This document shows positions 18,368 through 27,043 of a DNA stretch of 64,000 nucleotides, in pieces. The translations under genes and the position numbers were made by a program. The DNA lies in NCBI RefSeq assembly GCF_012985205.1, contig NZ_JABEKS010000001.1:1922001-1986000 (forward strand). The letters are read 5' to 3'. The notes beneath the pieces were generated by a model. That model made no database searches, was not told the DNA's origin, and saw only the letters and a program-made list of their open reading frames with translations. The stretch comes from Planctomonas sp. JC2975 (GTDB lineage Bacteria; Actinomycetota; Actinomycetes; Actinomycetales; Microbacteriaceae). Each line of letters begins with the position of its first letter. Within the stretch, counting starts at the first letter, position 1.

Positions 18368-19840
18368 ATGAGCGACACCACGACCGAGGCACCGGCGAAC
18401 ACCGAACTCGACGCCGTCATGGCGGCGGCCGTCAAGGCGGCGCCGGTTCTTGCGGCGACGACGCCGCGCGAGCGCGCCACCTGGCTGCGCGCGATCGCAG
18501 ACGCGCTCGACGCGGACGCCGGCACGCTCGTCCCCCTCGCGATGCGCGAAAGCCACCTGCTGGAGCAGCGGCTCACCGGCGAGCTCGTGCGCACCACATT
18601 CCAGCTGCGCCTCTTCGCAGAGCAGCTCGAGCGCGGCGCCTACCTCGAGGCGACCATCGACCACGCCGACCCGACATGGGGCATGGGACCGCGTCCGGAT
18701 CTGCGACGCGTGCTGCGCCCCATCGGTCCCGCCGCCGTCTTCGCCGCGAGCAACTTCCCGTTCGCTTTCTCCGTCGCCGGAGGCGACACCGCTGCTGCTC
18801 TCGCTGCCGGATGCCCCGTCGTCGTCAAGGCCCACTCCGCTCACATCGAGCTGTCGCACGCCGTCGCTCGTCACGTCGAGGAGGCGCTGCGCGCGTCAGG
18901 GGCACCTGAAGGCGCGTTCGCCCTCGTCGAAGGCCGGCAGACCGGGCGCGACCTGGTGCTGCATCCTGATCTCACCGTCGCGACCTTCACGGGTTCGCTG
19001 TACGGCGGGCGCGCTCTGTTCGATCTCGCAGCGTCGCGACCGACGCCGATCCCGTTCTACGGCGAGCTCGGCAGCGTCAACCCCGTGTTCGTCACCGCGG
19101 CCGCGGCGAGCGAGCGAGCGGATGCCATCGCCACCGGATTCGCGTCCTCGATGACGCTCGGCGTCGGCCAGTTCTGCACCAAGCCCGGCGTGCTGCTCGT
19201 GCCCAACGGCGCCGGACTCGAGCCGCTGGTCGCAGCGGCCGTTCGGGAGACCTCCGGCGGCCCGATGCTCGCTGCGTCGATCAGCGACGGCTTCTTCGCC
19301 GGGCTCGGCACCCTGGCCGAGCGCGACGACGTGGAGCTCCTGACAGGCGATCCGAGCCGCGCCGACGTGCCGACCCCCACGGTGTACGTCACGGATGCCG
19401 CAGCCCTCCTCGCCCACCCGCACGAGCTTCTCGAGGAGCACTTCGGCCCGGCAGCGCTCCTTGTGCGCTACGACTCCGCTGAGCAGGCGGTCGCGGTCGC
19501 CGGCGCGCTCGAGGGCCAGCTGACGGCGACGGTCCAGGGTGCAGACGACGACGCGGATGCCGCTGCGCTCGTCACTGTTCTCGCGGACAAGGCCGGCCGC
19601 GTGCTGTTCAATGGATGGCCGACCGGCGTCTCCGTCACCTATGCGCAGCAGCACGGCGGGCCGTACCCCGCGACGACCGCACCGCACTTCACGTCGGTCG
19701 GCACGGCATCCATCGGACGCTTCCTTCGCCCCGTCGCCTACCAGGACGTGCCGGACGCCGCCCTGCCGCCTGCGCTCCAGGACGCCAACCCGTGGCACCT
19801 GCCGCGCACGGTCGACGGCGCGCTCGTCCCGGCCAACTGA
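18368..19840 (+). CDS. Alpha-ketoglutarate-semialdehyde (2,5-dioxovalerate) dehydrogenase
   Basis: The 490-residue aldehyde dehydrogenase superfamily member oxidises alpha-ketoglutarate semialdehyde to 2-oxoglutarate. The catalytic Cys lies in GVGQFCTKPG, a signature characteristic of KGSA dehydrogenases; the conserved Glu is in FYGELGSVNPVF, and ASNFPFAFSVAGGD is the substrate/cofactor region. The C-terminal TGVSVTYAQQHGGPYPATT is family-typical. ATG 18368 has an AGAAGGAGA ribosome binding site. It completes the route from pentonate to the TCA cycle with the two upstream genes. The sugar dehydrogenase and lactonase steps are not in this window. Confidence 0.9.
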   Translation: MSDTTTEAPANTELDAVMAAAVKAAPVLAATTPRERATWLRAIADALDADAGTLVPLAMRESHLLEQRLTGELVRTTFQLRLFAEQLERGAYLEATIDHADPTWGMGPRPDLRRVLRPIGPAAVFAASNFPFAFSVAGGDTAAALAAGCPVVVKAHSAHIELSHAVARHVEEALRASGAPEGAFALVEGRQTGRDLVLHPDLTVATFTGSLYGGRALFDLAASRPTPIPFYGELGSVNPVFVTAAAASERADAIATGFASSMTLGVGQFCTKPGVLLVPNGAGLEPLVAAAVRETSGGPMLAASISDGFFAGLGTLAERDDVELLTGDPSRADVPTPTVYVTDAAALLAHPHELLEEHFGPAALLVRYDSAEQAVAVAGALEGQLTATVQGADDDADAAALVTVLADKAGRVLFNGWPTGVSVTYAQQHGGPYPATTAPHFTSVGTASIGRFLRPVAYQDVPDAALPPALQDANPWHLPRTVDGALVPAN

Positions 19841-19866
19841 GCTCGTCGGAGCGCACCACTGACTCC

Positions 19867-21546
19867 CTACGGCGTCACGAACCGCCCGTCGACGGAATCC
19901 TGTGGCGCCTGCTCCCTCAACTTGAAGTGCTGCTTCTTGCCTGTGGCCGTGTACGGCAGCTCGGAGACGAACGCGTACCGGCGGGGCCGCTTGTAGTCCG
20001 CGAGCGCGAAGCTGGCGCGCAGGTACGCGTCCAGGTCGCGGGCCGCGGCGGCGCTGTCCGAGAGGGCGCCATCCCGTGGCTGCACATAGGCGACCACGAG
20101 TTCGCCCCATTGCTGGTCGGGGAGTCCGACGACTATCGAGTCCGCGACGCCCTCGTGTCCGGCGAGAACCTCCTCGACCTGGACCGGATGCACGTTCTCT
20201 CCTCCGGAGATGATCATGTCGTCCTTGCGCCCCACGATCGTGACGATCTCGTTCTCGTCCCAGGTGGCGAGGTCGCCCGGATACACCCAGCCGTCGCGGA
20301 ACTTCTCGAGCTGCTCATCCGGACTCCCGAGGTAGGCATAGCCGCTCTTCACCGAGCGCATGATCACCTCGCCGATCTCCTGGCCGTCCTTGTCAGCGTG
20401 CTCGTCCGGCGATGAGATGCGATCGGTCTGCACCTTCACCACGGCGACGTCGTCGTCGAGGCAAGCGCGGCCGGCTGCACCGGCGGCATCCGGGAGGTCG
20501 TCAGGACGCAGGTACGTGTTCCAGAACGCCTCGGTGGTGCCGTATCCGTTGGCGATCCGCGGCGTGAGCACGCGCTGGTAGCGCAGAGCCGCGGCACGGT
20601 CGAGCGGCGCGCCCATGGTCACGATTCCGTGCAAGGAGGCGAGGTCGCGCGGGCGTGCTTCCTGCGCGTCCGCTAGCCGCTCGAGATTCGTGGGGGCGCC
20701 GATCACGTAGGTGAGGCGATAATCCTGGATGCTGTCCAGCACCACCTGCGGGTCGAACCGCGGCAGCGTCACCACCTCGGCACCCACGAAGAAGGCCGTG
20801 TTCGGCCCTGCGCAGTAGTTGCCGCCACGATGGAACCAGGGCGACATGTTCATCGTCTTGTCGCTCGGCCCCAACGGGAAGTGCATGATCACGTCGTGCG
20901 CGGTGAGCACTTCGTTGAGACTCGTGAGCGGGACCGCCTTCGGCAGCCCGGTGGTCCCCGACGTGTAGAGGCGGGACGTCTCATCCCATGTGCTGGCATC
21001 GGCAGGCGCGCGGAAGCCGTGTGCGTCATCGGCCAGCAGGTCCTCGAACGGCACTGCGCCCGGCAGCAGATCGCCCTCTCCGACGGCAGCGAGGATGCGC
21101 GGGGCGTGCGCCGCAAGCTCGAGCGCAGCTGCGACGTTGGCGGCATCGGCGGCGTCGTAGACGAACACTGCGGGCCGCGACTGGTCGAGGATGTGGGCGG
21201 TCTCGCCGGGAGCCAGCCGGAAGTTCATCGGCGAACTCACTGCACGAAGCCCCTGCGCCGCGATGTAGAGGAACGCGAACTCGGGCACGTTCATGAGCTG
21301 GTAGCCCACGATGTCGCCGACTCCGACCTGGCGGGAGTGGAGCCCCTCGACCAGCCTGCCCGCGACGGTGCCGAGCTCTCGGTAAGTCCACGACCGTCCG
21401 GACGGTGGATCGGTGAGTGCGGGTCGCGACGCATAACGATGCGTGTTCCGTTCGAACGCGGCCGCCCAGGTGAAATGATTCTCGAACACGCGCCGCAGTT
21501 CACTCGGGTCGTAGTCGGTGTTGCCGCGGCGAACCTCATCGGTCAT
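19867..21546 (-). CDS. AMP-binding acyl-CoA ligase
   Basis: The 559-residue ANL-superfamily enzyme activates a carboxylic acid as an acyl-AMP and transfers it to CoA. Visible motifs are the P-loop-like LYTSGTTGLPKAVPLT, NGYGTTEAFW (A5), GWVYPGDLATWDENEIVTIVGRKDDMIISGGENVHPVQVEEVL (A7-A8 hinge) and the final catalytic Lys in YTATGKKQHFKLRE. It lacks a signal peptide and is cytoplasmic. ATG 21546 overlaps the end of the upstream FabL-like gene by 11 nt and has a GGAGAGG ribosome binding site, implying coupled synthesis. The substrate is unknown, perhaps a medium- or long-chain fatty acid. Confidence 0.88.
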   Translation of the reverse strand: MTDEVRRGNTDYDPSELRRVFENHFTWAAAFERNTHRYASRPALTDPPSGRSWTYRELGTVAGRLVEGLHSRQVGVGDIVGYQLMNVPEFAFLYIAAQGLRAVSSPMNFRLAPGETAHILDQSRPAVFVYDAADAANVAAALELAAHAPRILAAVGEGDLLPGAVPFEDLLADDAHGFRAPADASTWDETSRLYTSGTTGLPKAVPLTSLNEVLTAHDVIMHFPLGPSDKTMNMSPWFHRGGNYCAGPNTAFFVGAEVVTLPRFDPQVVLDSIQDYRLTYVIGAPTNLERLADAQEARPRDLASLHGIVTMGAPLDRAAALRYQRVLTPRIANGYGTTEAFWNTYLRPDDLPDAAGAAGRACLDDDVAVVKVQTDRISSPDEHADKDGQEIGEVIMRSVKSGYAYLGSPDEQLEKFRDGWVYPGDLATWDENEIVTIVGRKDDMIISGGENVHPVQVEEVLAGHEGVADSIVVGLPDQQWGELVVAYVQPRDGALSDSAAAARDLDAYLRASFALADYKRPRRYAFVSELPYTATGKKQHFKLREQAPQDSVDGRFVTP

Positions 21547-22411
21547 CGTTGCCTCTCCTCTGTGTGTTGCTCGACTCTGTCTGTTGGCCGACGTTGTCCG
21601 GTCGCCCGCGCTGCGCGGCGCGCACCTCTGACCAGTACGGCGGCGCGACGATCGTGAGGCCGCCATCCACCACCAGGGTCTGACCCGTGATGTATCCGGC
21701 CTCCGGCGACAGCAGGAAGCGCACGGCGTGCGCCAGGTCGTCCGGTGTGCCTATACGACCGAGCGGAACACGTGCCGCCATGGTCTCGGGATCCGGCAGT
21801 GAGTCATCGGCGTAGTAGTGCCGGAACGAGTCGGTGTCGAAGAGGCCGCCATTGACGGCGTTCACCGTGATTCCGCGTTCCCCGAACTCGGCTGCCATGT
21901 GCCGCACCCACGATTCCAGCGCCGCCTTGTCCGCACCGATGGCGCCATACGCCGGGAACGCCCGGCTCGCACCGTAGCTGGTGACGGCGACGACGCGGCC
22001 GCCACGTGGCATCCGCGACACTGCGTGCTGCGCGAGCAGCACGAACGACCGCACGTTCGTCTCCCACGAGCGTTCCAGGTTGGACGTCGAAAGCCGCTCG
22101 ATCGGTTTGAATGCGGATGCGGCGGCGTTGGCCACCAGGCAGTCGAAAGTCGCACCCTCTGCGAAGAGCGCTTCGATGTCGGCGGCCGACTCCAGCTCGA
22201 GCCGCACCGCCCTCGCGCTTCCCCCCGCCGCTCTGATGCCCGCCACAACGTCATCCGCCGCCTCCTGCGAGCGCCGGAAGGTCAGGGTGACGTCGACGCC
22301 GTCTGCGGCGAGCAAGGCCGCCAGGCAGGCACCGACACCTCGAGATCCTCCGGTGATCAGCGCCGACCGCGCTGCCGGCTGACTGTCGGAAGTCAAGGCT
22401 TCACCTGGCAT
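21536..22411 (-). CDS. FabL-like enoyl-ACP reductase / SDR protein
   Basis: The 291-residue SDR protein has the cofactor loop ITGGSRGVG and, instead of Tyr-x3-Lys, the spacing Tyr-x6-Lys (AYGAIGADKAALES). This, with VNAVNGGLFDTDSFRHY, closely resembles FabL-type enoyl-ACP reductases. It would reduce a trans-2-enoyl thioester using NAD(P)H. The C-terminal 40 residues after GGLTIVAPPYW are polar and unusual. ATG 22411 follows GGGAGAGA. The gene overlaps the acyl-CoA ligase gene by 11 nt, so the two probably act on the same acyl chain pathway. Confidence 0.82.
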   Translation of the reverse strand: MPGEALTSDSQPAARSALITGGSRGVGACLAALLAADGVDVTLTFRRSQEAADDVVAGIRAAGGSARAVRLELESAADIEALFAEGATFDCLVANAAASAFKPIERLSTSNLERSWETNVRSFVLLAQHAVSRMPRGGRVVAVTSYGASRAFPAYGAIGADKAALESWVRHMAAEFGERGITVNAVNGGLFDTDSFRHYYADDSLPDPETMAARVPLGRIGTPDDLAHAVRFLLSPEAGYITGQTLVVDGGLTIVAPPYWSEVRAAQRGRPDNVGQQTESSNTQRRGNDDR

Positions 22412-22513
22412 GCATCTCTCCCAACGAGACGAAGCCGTCGAGCGGTCCACGCTCGGCGTCGGGTGGTCGCCAGCTTAGAACTCGGGCCATGATCGCGTGA
22501 ATGTCGAACACGA

Positions 22514-22560
22514 AAGCGGCCGTCTCTGTCGCCGGTCGAGCTTCAGGACCACGGCCGCTT
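22514..22560. repeat. Inverted repeat in the gap before the APH-type gene
   Basis: Perfect 10-bp arms (AAGCGGCCGT at 22514-22523, its complement at 22551-22560) enclose 27 nt. The 22412-22693 gap also contains GGTTTCGACAAGCTCAGC (22625-22642), a string I associate with a recurrent intergenic element in Microbacteriaceae genomes (from memory, unchecked). No ORF there is convincing. Confidence 0.5.
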
Positions 22561-22693
22561 GTTCAGCGCGTCGCGAAGCGACGTGACGACCGTGCGTCTG
22601 CGAGCTGTCGATGAGCCGGGAACTGGTTTCGACAAGCTCAGCAAGCGGTGCCGACGACCGGCCGGAGTGCGAGGCGGCTAGCCTGGGACGGCC

Positions 22694-23629
22694 ATGCAGA
22701 CCCCCGCAGCTGACATCCATGTCGACGAAAGCCTCGTGCACGCGCTGCTTTCCGAGCAGCACCCCGACCTGACTGGCGACCTGCGCCTGGTCGCCAACGG
22801 CTGGGACAACGTCATCTTCCGACTCGGCGACGAGCTCGCCGTGCGGATGCCCCGCCGCGACGTCGCCGCCCACCTCATCGCACACGAGCAGCGGTGGCTG
22901 CCGTTCCTCGCGGGCGCACTCCCCGTGCCGGTTCCGGTACCCGTGCGGGTCGGCGCACCCAGCGAGCGGTTCCGCTGGCCGTGGAGCGTCGTTCGCTGGG
23001 TGGAGGGGATTGACGCAGCGGATGCCACGGCATCCGAACGCACGCCCCTCGCTGTCCCCCTCGCGCGCTTCGTCTCGGCGCTTCACACTCCTGCGCCTCA
23101 TACGCCGAATGGCATGCTGCATCCGGATGTGCCGCTCAATCCGGTGCGTGGCGTTCCGCTCGCCTCGCGCGACCGCGCGGTGCGCGAACGCCTGTGGGAA
23201 CTGCAGCGCCTCTGGGACATCACCGCCCTTGGCGAGCTGTGGGAGGAATCCCTGAGCGCACCGCGTTGGCACGGAGTGCCGATCTGGCTGCATGGCGACC
23301 TGCATCCCGGAAACCTGCTGCTCGACGATCGAGGAGACCTCGCCGCCGTCATCGACTTCGGCGATCTGACGGCGGGCGATCCGGCCACCGATCTCGCGAC
23401 CGCATGGCTCACGTTCGGCCCTGAAGCGCGACGGGTGTTCCGCGCGGTGGTGACCGACGCATCCGAGCCGGAGTCCGGAGCCGCGGATGCCGCCACCTGG
23501 CTCCGTGCCCGCGGCTGGGCGCTCTGCATGGGCACCGCGCTCGCCACCGCGTCGGACGACAACCCGCGCATGCACGCGCTCGGCACCCACGTGCTGTCGC
23601 AACTTCTGCGTGAGGCGTACGGACGCTAG
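22694..23629 (+). CDS. APH-type phosphotransferase family protein
   Basis: The 311-residue protein has the aminoglycoside-phosphotransferase/choline-kinase fold. Motifs are NGWDNVIFRLGDELAVRMPRR (nucleotide-binding strands with the Arg/Lys region), WLHGDLHPGNLLLDD (catalytic loop, Asp in HGD) and AVIDFGDLTAGDPATDLA (metal-binding DFG-like). Such proteins phosphorylate a small alcohol; a macrolide, homoserine or fructosamine substrate cannot be told apart here. It is not necessarily a resistance enzyme. It starts 282 nt from the divergent FabL-like gene and is followed after 54 nt by an amidotransferase gene. Confidence 0.87.
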   Translation: MQTPAADIHVDESLVHALLSEQHPDLTGDLRLVANGWDNVIFRLGDELAVRMPRRDVAAHLIAHEQRWLPFLAGALPVPVPVPVRVGAPSERFRWPWSVVRWVEGIDAADATASERTPLAVPLARFVSALHTPAPHTPNGMLHPDVPLNPVRGVPLASRDRAVRERLWELQRLWDITALGELWEESLSAPRWHGVPIWLHGDLHPGNLLLDDRGDLAAVIDFGDLTAGDPATDLATAWLTFGPEARRVFRAVVTDASEPESGAADAATWLRARGWALCMGTALATASDDNPRMHALGTHVLSQLLREAYGR

Positions 23630-23683
23630 CCGCCCCAGGAGCGGCCATACCGCGTCGCACCCATCCGTGCCACGCTGGATGCC

Positions 23684-24421
23684 GTGCGCCCCTTCGTCCT
23701 GATCGCCACGCGCTTCGACGACCCGATCGCCGACGCGGAGTATCGGGCGTTCCGCACGTTCGGCGGGCTCGCGGCTGAGGAGCTGGTGCGCATCCGCCTC
23801 GAGCGCGATCCGATGCCCGAGCTGGACCTCGACGACTACTCCGGCGTGTTCGTCGGCGGCAGTCCCTTCAACGCCAGCGACCTGCAGAGCTCGAAGAGCG
23901 AGACTCAGGTGCGCGTCGAGTTCGAGATGTCGCAGCTGCTCGATCGGATCGTTGCCGCCGACTTCCCGTTCTTCGGCGCCTGCTACGGGGTCGGCACGCT
24001 CGGCGTGCACGAGGGCGCAGTGATCGACCGCACGTTCGGCGAGGAGGTCGACGCCGTCGAGGTGACACTCACGGAGGCCGGCATGCGCGATCCGCTGTTC
24101 GCCGGAATCCCGTCGCCGTTCCACGCCTGGGTCGGACACAAGGAGGCGGTCGCCGAGTTGCCTGCCGATGCCACGCTGCTCGCAACGGGGACCAGGTGTC
24201 CGATCCAGGCGTTCCGCATCAAAAACAACCTCTACGCCACTCAGTTCCATCCGGAGCTCACCGCCGACGACATCGTGGAGCGCGTGCGGGCGTACCGCTT
24301 CGAGGGCTACTTCGCGCCGGAGGAGCTGGATGCCACGGTGCACGCCATCCGCTCGGCCTCCCCTGTCACGGTCCCCGGTCGCCTGCTCAGCGCCTTCACC
24401 CGCCGCTATGCGCGCCCCTGA
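23684..24421 (+). CDS. Class I glutamine amidotransferase
   Basis: The 245-residue class I (GATase1) protein has the nucleophile Cys in FFGACYGVGTLG (about residue 100) and the His-Glu pair in ATQFHPELTADD. It is a stand-alone amidotransferase like those related to the GMP-synthase subunit, hydrolysing glutamine for a partner enzyme or a gamma-glutamyl compound. The acceptor is unknown. GTG 23684 gives VRPFVLIATRFDDP, a good first strand, though no strong ribosome binding site is seen. It lies 54 nt after the APH-type gene and may share its transcript. Confidence 0.88.
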   Translation: MRPFVLIATRFDDPIADAEYRAFRTFGGLAAEELVRIRLERDPMPELDLDDYSGVFVGGSPFNASDLQSSKSETQVRVEFEMSQLLDRIVAADFPFFGACYGVGTLGVHEGAVIDRTFGEEVDAVEVTLTEAGMRDPLFAGIPSPFHAWVGHKEAVAELPADATLLATGTRCPIQAFRIKNNLYATQFHPELTADDIVERVRAYRFEGYFAPEELDATVHAIRSASPVTVPGRLLSAFTRRYARP

Positions 24422-24531
24422 CAGCCCGTCGACCTTCGGCACCGCCACGAGCCCAGCCGGCGGAGGTAGTCAGACGTGCATCACAAGCACGGCATAGGTC
24501 GCACCGAACACCCCCGCGCAGGATGTGCGGC

Positions 24532-24876
24532 ATGCCCGACTACGCAGCAGCGATCGAATTCAGCGCCACGGACTTTCCGGGGCCCGAATTCAGGATGCTC
24601 CGCCGTCAGCTCGTCCCCCTGCTCCAGGCTTCGGAGGGCGTGACGGGCGTGCGCACCGATCGTGCCTCGCACGTCATCGGCGCGGTGGTCGTGGTGGCAG
24701 CACCGAGCTCGTCGACGGCCGTCGCCAGGGCTGGGGCTCTGGCTCGCGGGCTGCTGCCGCGCCTGCGGAAGGTGCGCACCGCGCGGATCCGTCTGCGCGT
24801 CGAGTTGAAACGCGATGAGCGGGCGCGAGGCGTTCGGGAAGGCGACTCGCGCCCGCTCATCGAAGCGAACACCTGA
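24532..24876 (+). CDS. Small hypothetical protein
   Basis: This 114-residue reading frame starts MPDYAAAIEFSATDFPGPEF and ends with basic, helical sequence. Its codon pattern (G/C in third positions) and a mixed hydrophobic core (GVRTDRASHVIGAVVVVAAP) suggest a real small protein. No family is recognised. The start could also be ATG 24523. It may be independent of the upstream amidotransferase gene, 110 nt away. I rate it as likely but unproven. Confidence 0.45.
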   Translation: MPDYAAAIEFSATDFPGPEFRMLRRQLVPLLQASEGVTGVRTDRASHVIGAVVVVAAPSSSTAVARAGALARGLLPRLRKVRTARIRLRVELKRDERARGVREGDSRPLIEANT

Positions 24877-24911
24877 TCGGGCCGCATTTCGTCATCCACC
24901 GCCCCGCCGAA

Positions 24912-25120
24912 TTGTCAATACCCCCACGAACGGGGTACACGAAATGCGGTAGGTTGGAGTTGCTCCTGGACGTGGCATCCAGCACTCTCGACAACAGGTT
25001 CTGCCTGCAGGAGAGGCGAAACGGTGCGTTCCCGGGAGCGCCATAGGGAATCCTGGCGGCCGAGTGTTCGGGTCACTTCGCCTCCAGGATTCCCGCTTGT
25101 CCCACCGTGACCGTTCACGG
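24912..25120. ncRNA. Structured 358-bp intergenic region, possible RNA element
   Basis: The gap 24877-25234 holds no convincing ORF but has several inverted repeats: TACCCC...GGGGTA (24919-24937), a 14-bp pair with one mismatch at 25046-25059 and 25081-25094, and CCGTGA...TCACGG (25105-25120). TTGTCA (24912-24917) could be a -35 box. The run of stems upstream of an arsR-type gene may be a small RNA, a leader or a terminator set. The strand is not established. Confidence 0.35.
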
Positions 25121-25234
25121 CTGTGGCCCCAGGGCCGTTGCGGTGGCGTGAAGACTATGCGCCCCGGCATGGTCGCGCCCTAACGGTGCACATCATCCCT
25201 TGATTTCGCGCGATCTTCGTCGTATTTTCCTCAT

Positions 25235-25672
25235 ATGGAAATTTCCGCGACAGGAAAGAACGTCACAGAGGTCGACTCCGGCATCGGGGCCGTCTTCTCC
25301 GCGCTCGCGGATCCCACACGCCGTCGGATCGTCGACGCCCTGCAGAGCGACGAGACGACCGTCGGGGAGCTCGCCTCCCGTCTGGGAGTTGCGACTCCCG
25401 CGATGTCGAAACACCTGACCGTGCTCGAGAACGCCGGCCTCATCTCGCGTCGCCGCGATGCTCAGCGACGCTTGTGCCGGCTGGAGCCATCCGGATTCCA
25501 AGACCTCCACGAATGGGCTCGCCGCTACGAGAGCATCTGGGCAGGCAGCCTCGACAATCTGAACGACTACCTCGCGGGTCTGGGCAGCGCGGATCCGGCG
25601 GCGGCTGGACCGGCGCCACGACCCGGCCGCGCGACGCGCAGAGCAGCGAGCGCCGAGGAGGAACACGCATGA
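25235..25672 (+). CDS. ArsR-family helix-turn-helix regulator
   Basis: The 145-residue protein has an ArsR winged helix: FSALADPTRRRIVDALQSDETTVGELASRLGVATPAMSKHLTVLENAGLISRRRDAQRRLCRL, spread over about residues 22-85. Metal-binding Cys pairs of classical ArsR/SmtB are absent, which fits the subgroup that controls SRPBCC-type genes. The C-terminus is Ala/Pro-rich and likely disordered. The stop overlaps the next ATG (ATGA), so it is co-translated with the SRPBCC gene. It probably represses this operon. Confidence 0.88.
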   Translation: MEISATGKNVTEVDSGIGAVFSALADPTRRRIVDALQSDETTVGELASRLGVATPAMSKHLTVLENAGLISRRRDAQRRLCRLEPSGFQDLHEWARRYESIWAGSLDNLNDYLAGLGSADPAAAGPAPRPGRATRRAASAEEEHA

Positions 25673-26160
25673 ACGCGAACGCGACGACCGAGCAGCGGGA
25701 TGCCGCTGGCATCCGGCTCTCTCGCGTGCTTCCGGCGAACGCGCCGACCGTCTTCCGGGCGCTGTCGGAGCCCGAGCACCTCATGCGCTGGTGGGGACCG
25801 CCGAACTGCCGTGTGGTGGAGTGCACCGTCGACTTCACGGTCGGCGGCATCTGGCACTACCGTCTCGCGTCGAGCGACGGCGCGCAGCACTGGAGCCGCG
25901 CTGTGTACCGCGAGATCGTTCCGGACTCCCGCATCGTCTACGCGGAGACCGGATCGGATGCCGCAGGCAGCGTCGTGCACGACCGTCCCGCCGCCGTCGG
26001 GACACTGACGCTCACGCCCGACCCCGACGGTACCCGTCTGGACGTTCGGCTCGTCTTCGTCTCTCCGTTGGAGCGCGACAATGCCGTCGCGAACGGTGTC
26101 GAAGCGGGCTTCACGGCAGCACTGGACCAGCTGACGGAGCTCCTGTCCAGCGCGGCATGA
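25669..26160 (+). CDS. SRPBCC/AHSA1-domain protein
   Basis: The 163-residue protein has the AHSA1-like START/SRPBCC fold, with the motif RVLPANAPTVFRALSEPEHLMRWWGP at the N-terminus (typical of the activator-of-Hsp90 homolog family), a VGGIWHYRL strand, TLTLTPDPDGTRLDVRLVF, and a final helix FTAALDQLTELL. It likely binds a hydrophobic ligand. ATG 25669 overlaps the arsR-type stop, with GAGGAGG just upstream. The ArsR/SRPBCC pairing is very common; the alpha/beta hydrolase follows after 46 nt. Confidence 0.87.
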   Translation: MNANATTEQRDAAGIRLSRVLPANAPTVFRALSEPEHLMRWWGPPNCRVVECTVDFTVGGIWHYRLASSDGAQHWSRAVYREIVPDSRIVYAETGSDAAGSVVHDRPAAVGTLTLTPDPDGTRLDVRLVFVSPLERDNAVANGVEAGFTAALDQLTELLSSAA

Positions 26161-26206
26161 CGCGAACCGCTTGACGAGTCGACTCCCCCGACGAAAGGAA
26201 CGAAGG

Positions 26207-27025
26207 ATGTCCGAGACCTCACTCACCGCTGTGCGCTCCGCCGACGGAACGGCCATCGCCTACGAAGCGCACGGCGACGGACCCGGCGTGATCCTGATCG
26301 ACGGGGCGATGTGCTTCAGGGATTCGGGGCCGATGCGTCCGCTCTGCACGCAGCTGAACGACGACTTCACGGTGCTCATGTATGACCGGCGCGGTCGGGG
26401 CGAGAGTGGCGACACGGCTCCGTACGACGTCGACCGCGAACTCGACGACCTCGACTCGCTGCTCGACGTTCTGCTGGAGTCCACCGGCACGGCGTGCGCC
26501 GCCCCGGCCCTGCTCGGCATGTCGTCGGGGGCCGCATTGACGCTCCGCGCCGCCGCTCGCCTCGGCGACCGCATCCGCGGTGTGGTCGTCTACGAGCCGC
26601 CGTTCATGCCCGAACCGCTCACCGATGGGGCGCGCGCTTACACCGAGGCACTCCGCGAGGCCCTCGCCGCAGGCGACCGCGACCGAGCCGTCACCCTGTT
26701 CCTCGCACGCGTCGGGATGCCCGAGCAGGCCATCGCGGGCATGCAGCAGTCGCCTGCGTGGCAAGGCATGACCGGCATCGCGCAGACCCTCGCGTATGAC
26801 GACGCCGTGATGGGCGACAGCCGGATCCCGACAGACCTCGTCGCGGACATCACGGCTCCCGTGCTGGCGCTGGCGGGAGGAGCGAGCCCGGACATGTTGC
26901 TGTACGGGGCTCGGGGAGTGGCGGACGCCGCACGCAACGGCGCGTTCGCAGTGCTCCCCGGCCAGGCTCACGATGTGCACGCAGCAGCATTGGCGGGCGC
27001 CATCCGCGAATTCCTGCGCCCCTGA
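26207..27025 (+). CDS. Alpha/beta-hydrolase fold protein
   Basis: The 272-residue protein begins VRSADGTAIAYEAHGDGPGVILIDG, a typical first strand pair. The nucleophile Ser lies in LLGMSSGAALTL, the acid in the strand before ITAPVLALAGGAS, and the His in GQAHDVHAAAL near the C-terminus. The enzyme type (esterase or peroxidase-like) is not clear. ATG 26207 has an AAGGAACGAAGG ribosome binding site. It is the third gene of the arsR-SRPBCC operon and presumably shares its regulation. Confidence 0.87.
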   Translation: MSETSLTAVRSADGTAIAYEAHGDGPGVILIDGAMCFRDSGPMRPLCTQLNDDFTVLMYDRRGRGESGDTAPYDVDRELDDLDSLLDVLLESTGTACAAPALLGMSSGAALTLRAAARLGDRIRGVVVYEPPFMPEPLTDGARAYTEALREALAAGDRDRAVTLFLARVGMPEQAIAGMQQSPAWQGMTGIAQTLAYDDAVMGDSRIPTDLVADITAPVLALAGGASPDMLLYGARGVADAARNGAFAVLPGQAHDVHAAALAGAIREFLRP

Positions 27026-27043
27026 CGCCCGCCGGCACTCCCA

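Noticed and set aside
24892-25170. 92-codon minus-strand ORF in the gap before arsR
   Set aside because: Cys/Arg/Pro-rich product with no start signal, running across hairpins; non-coding structure fits better.
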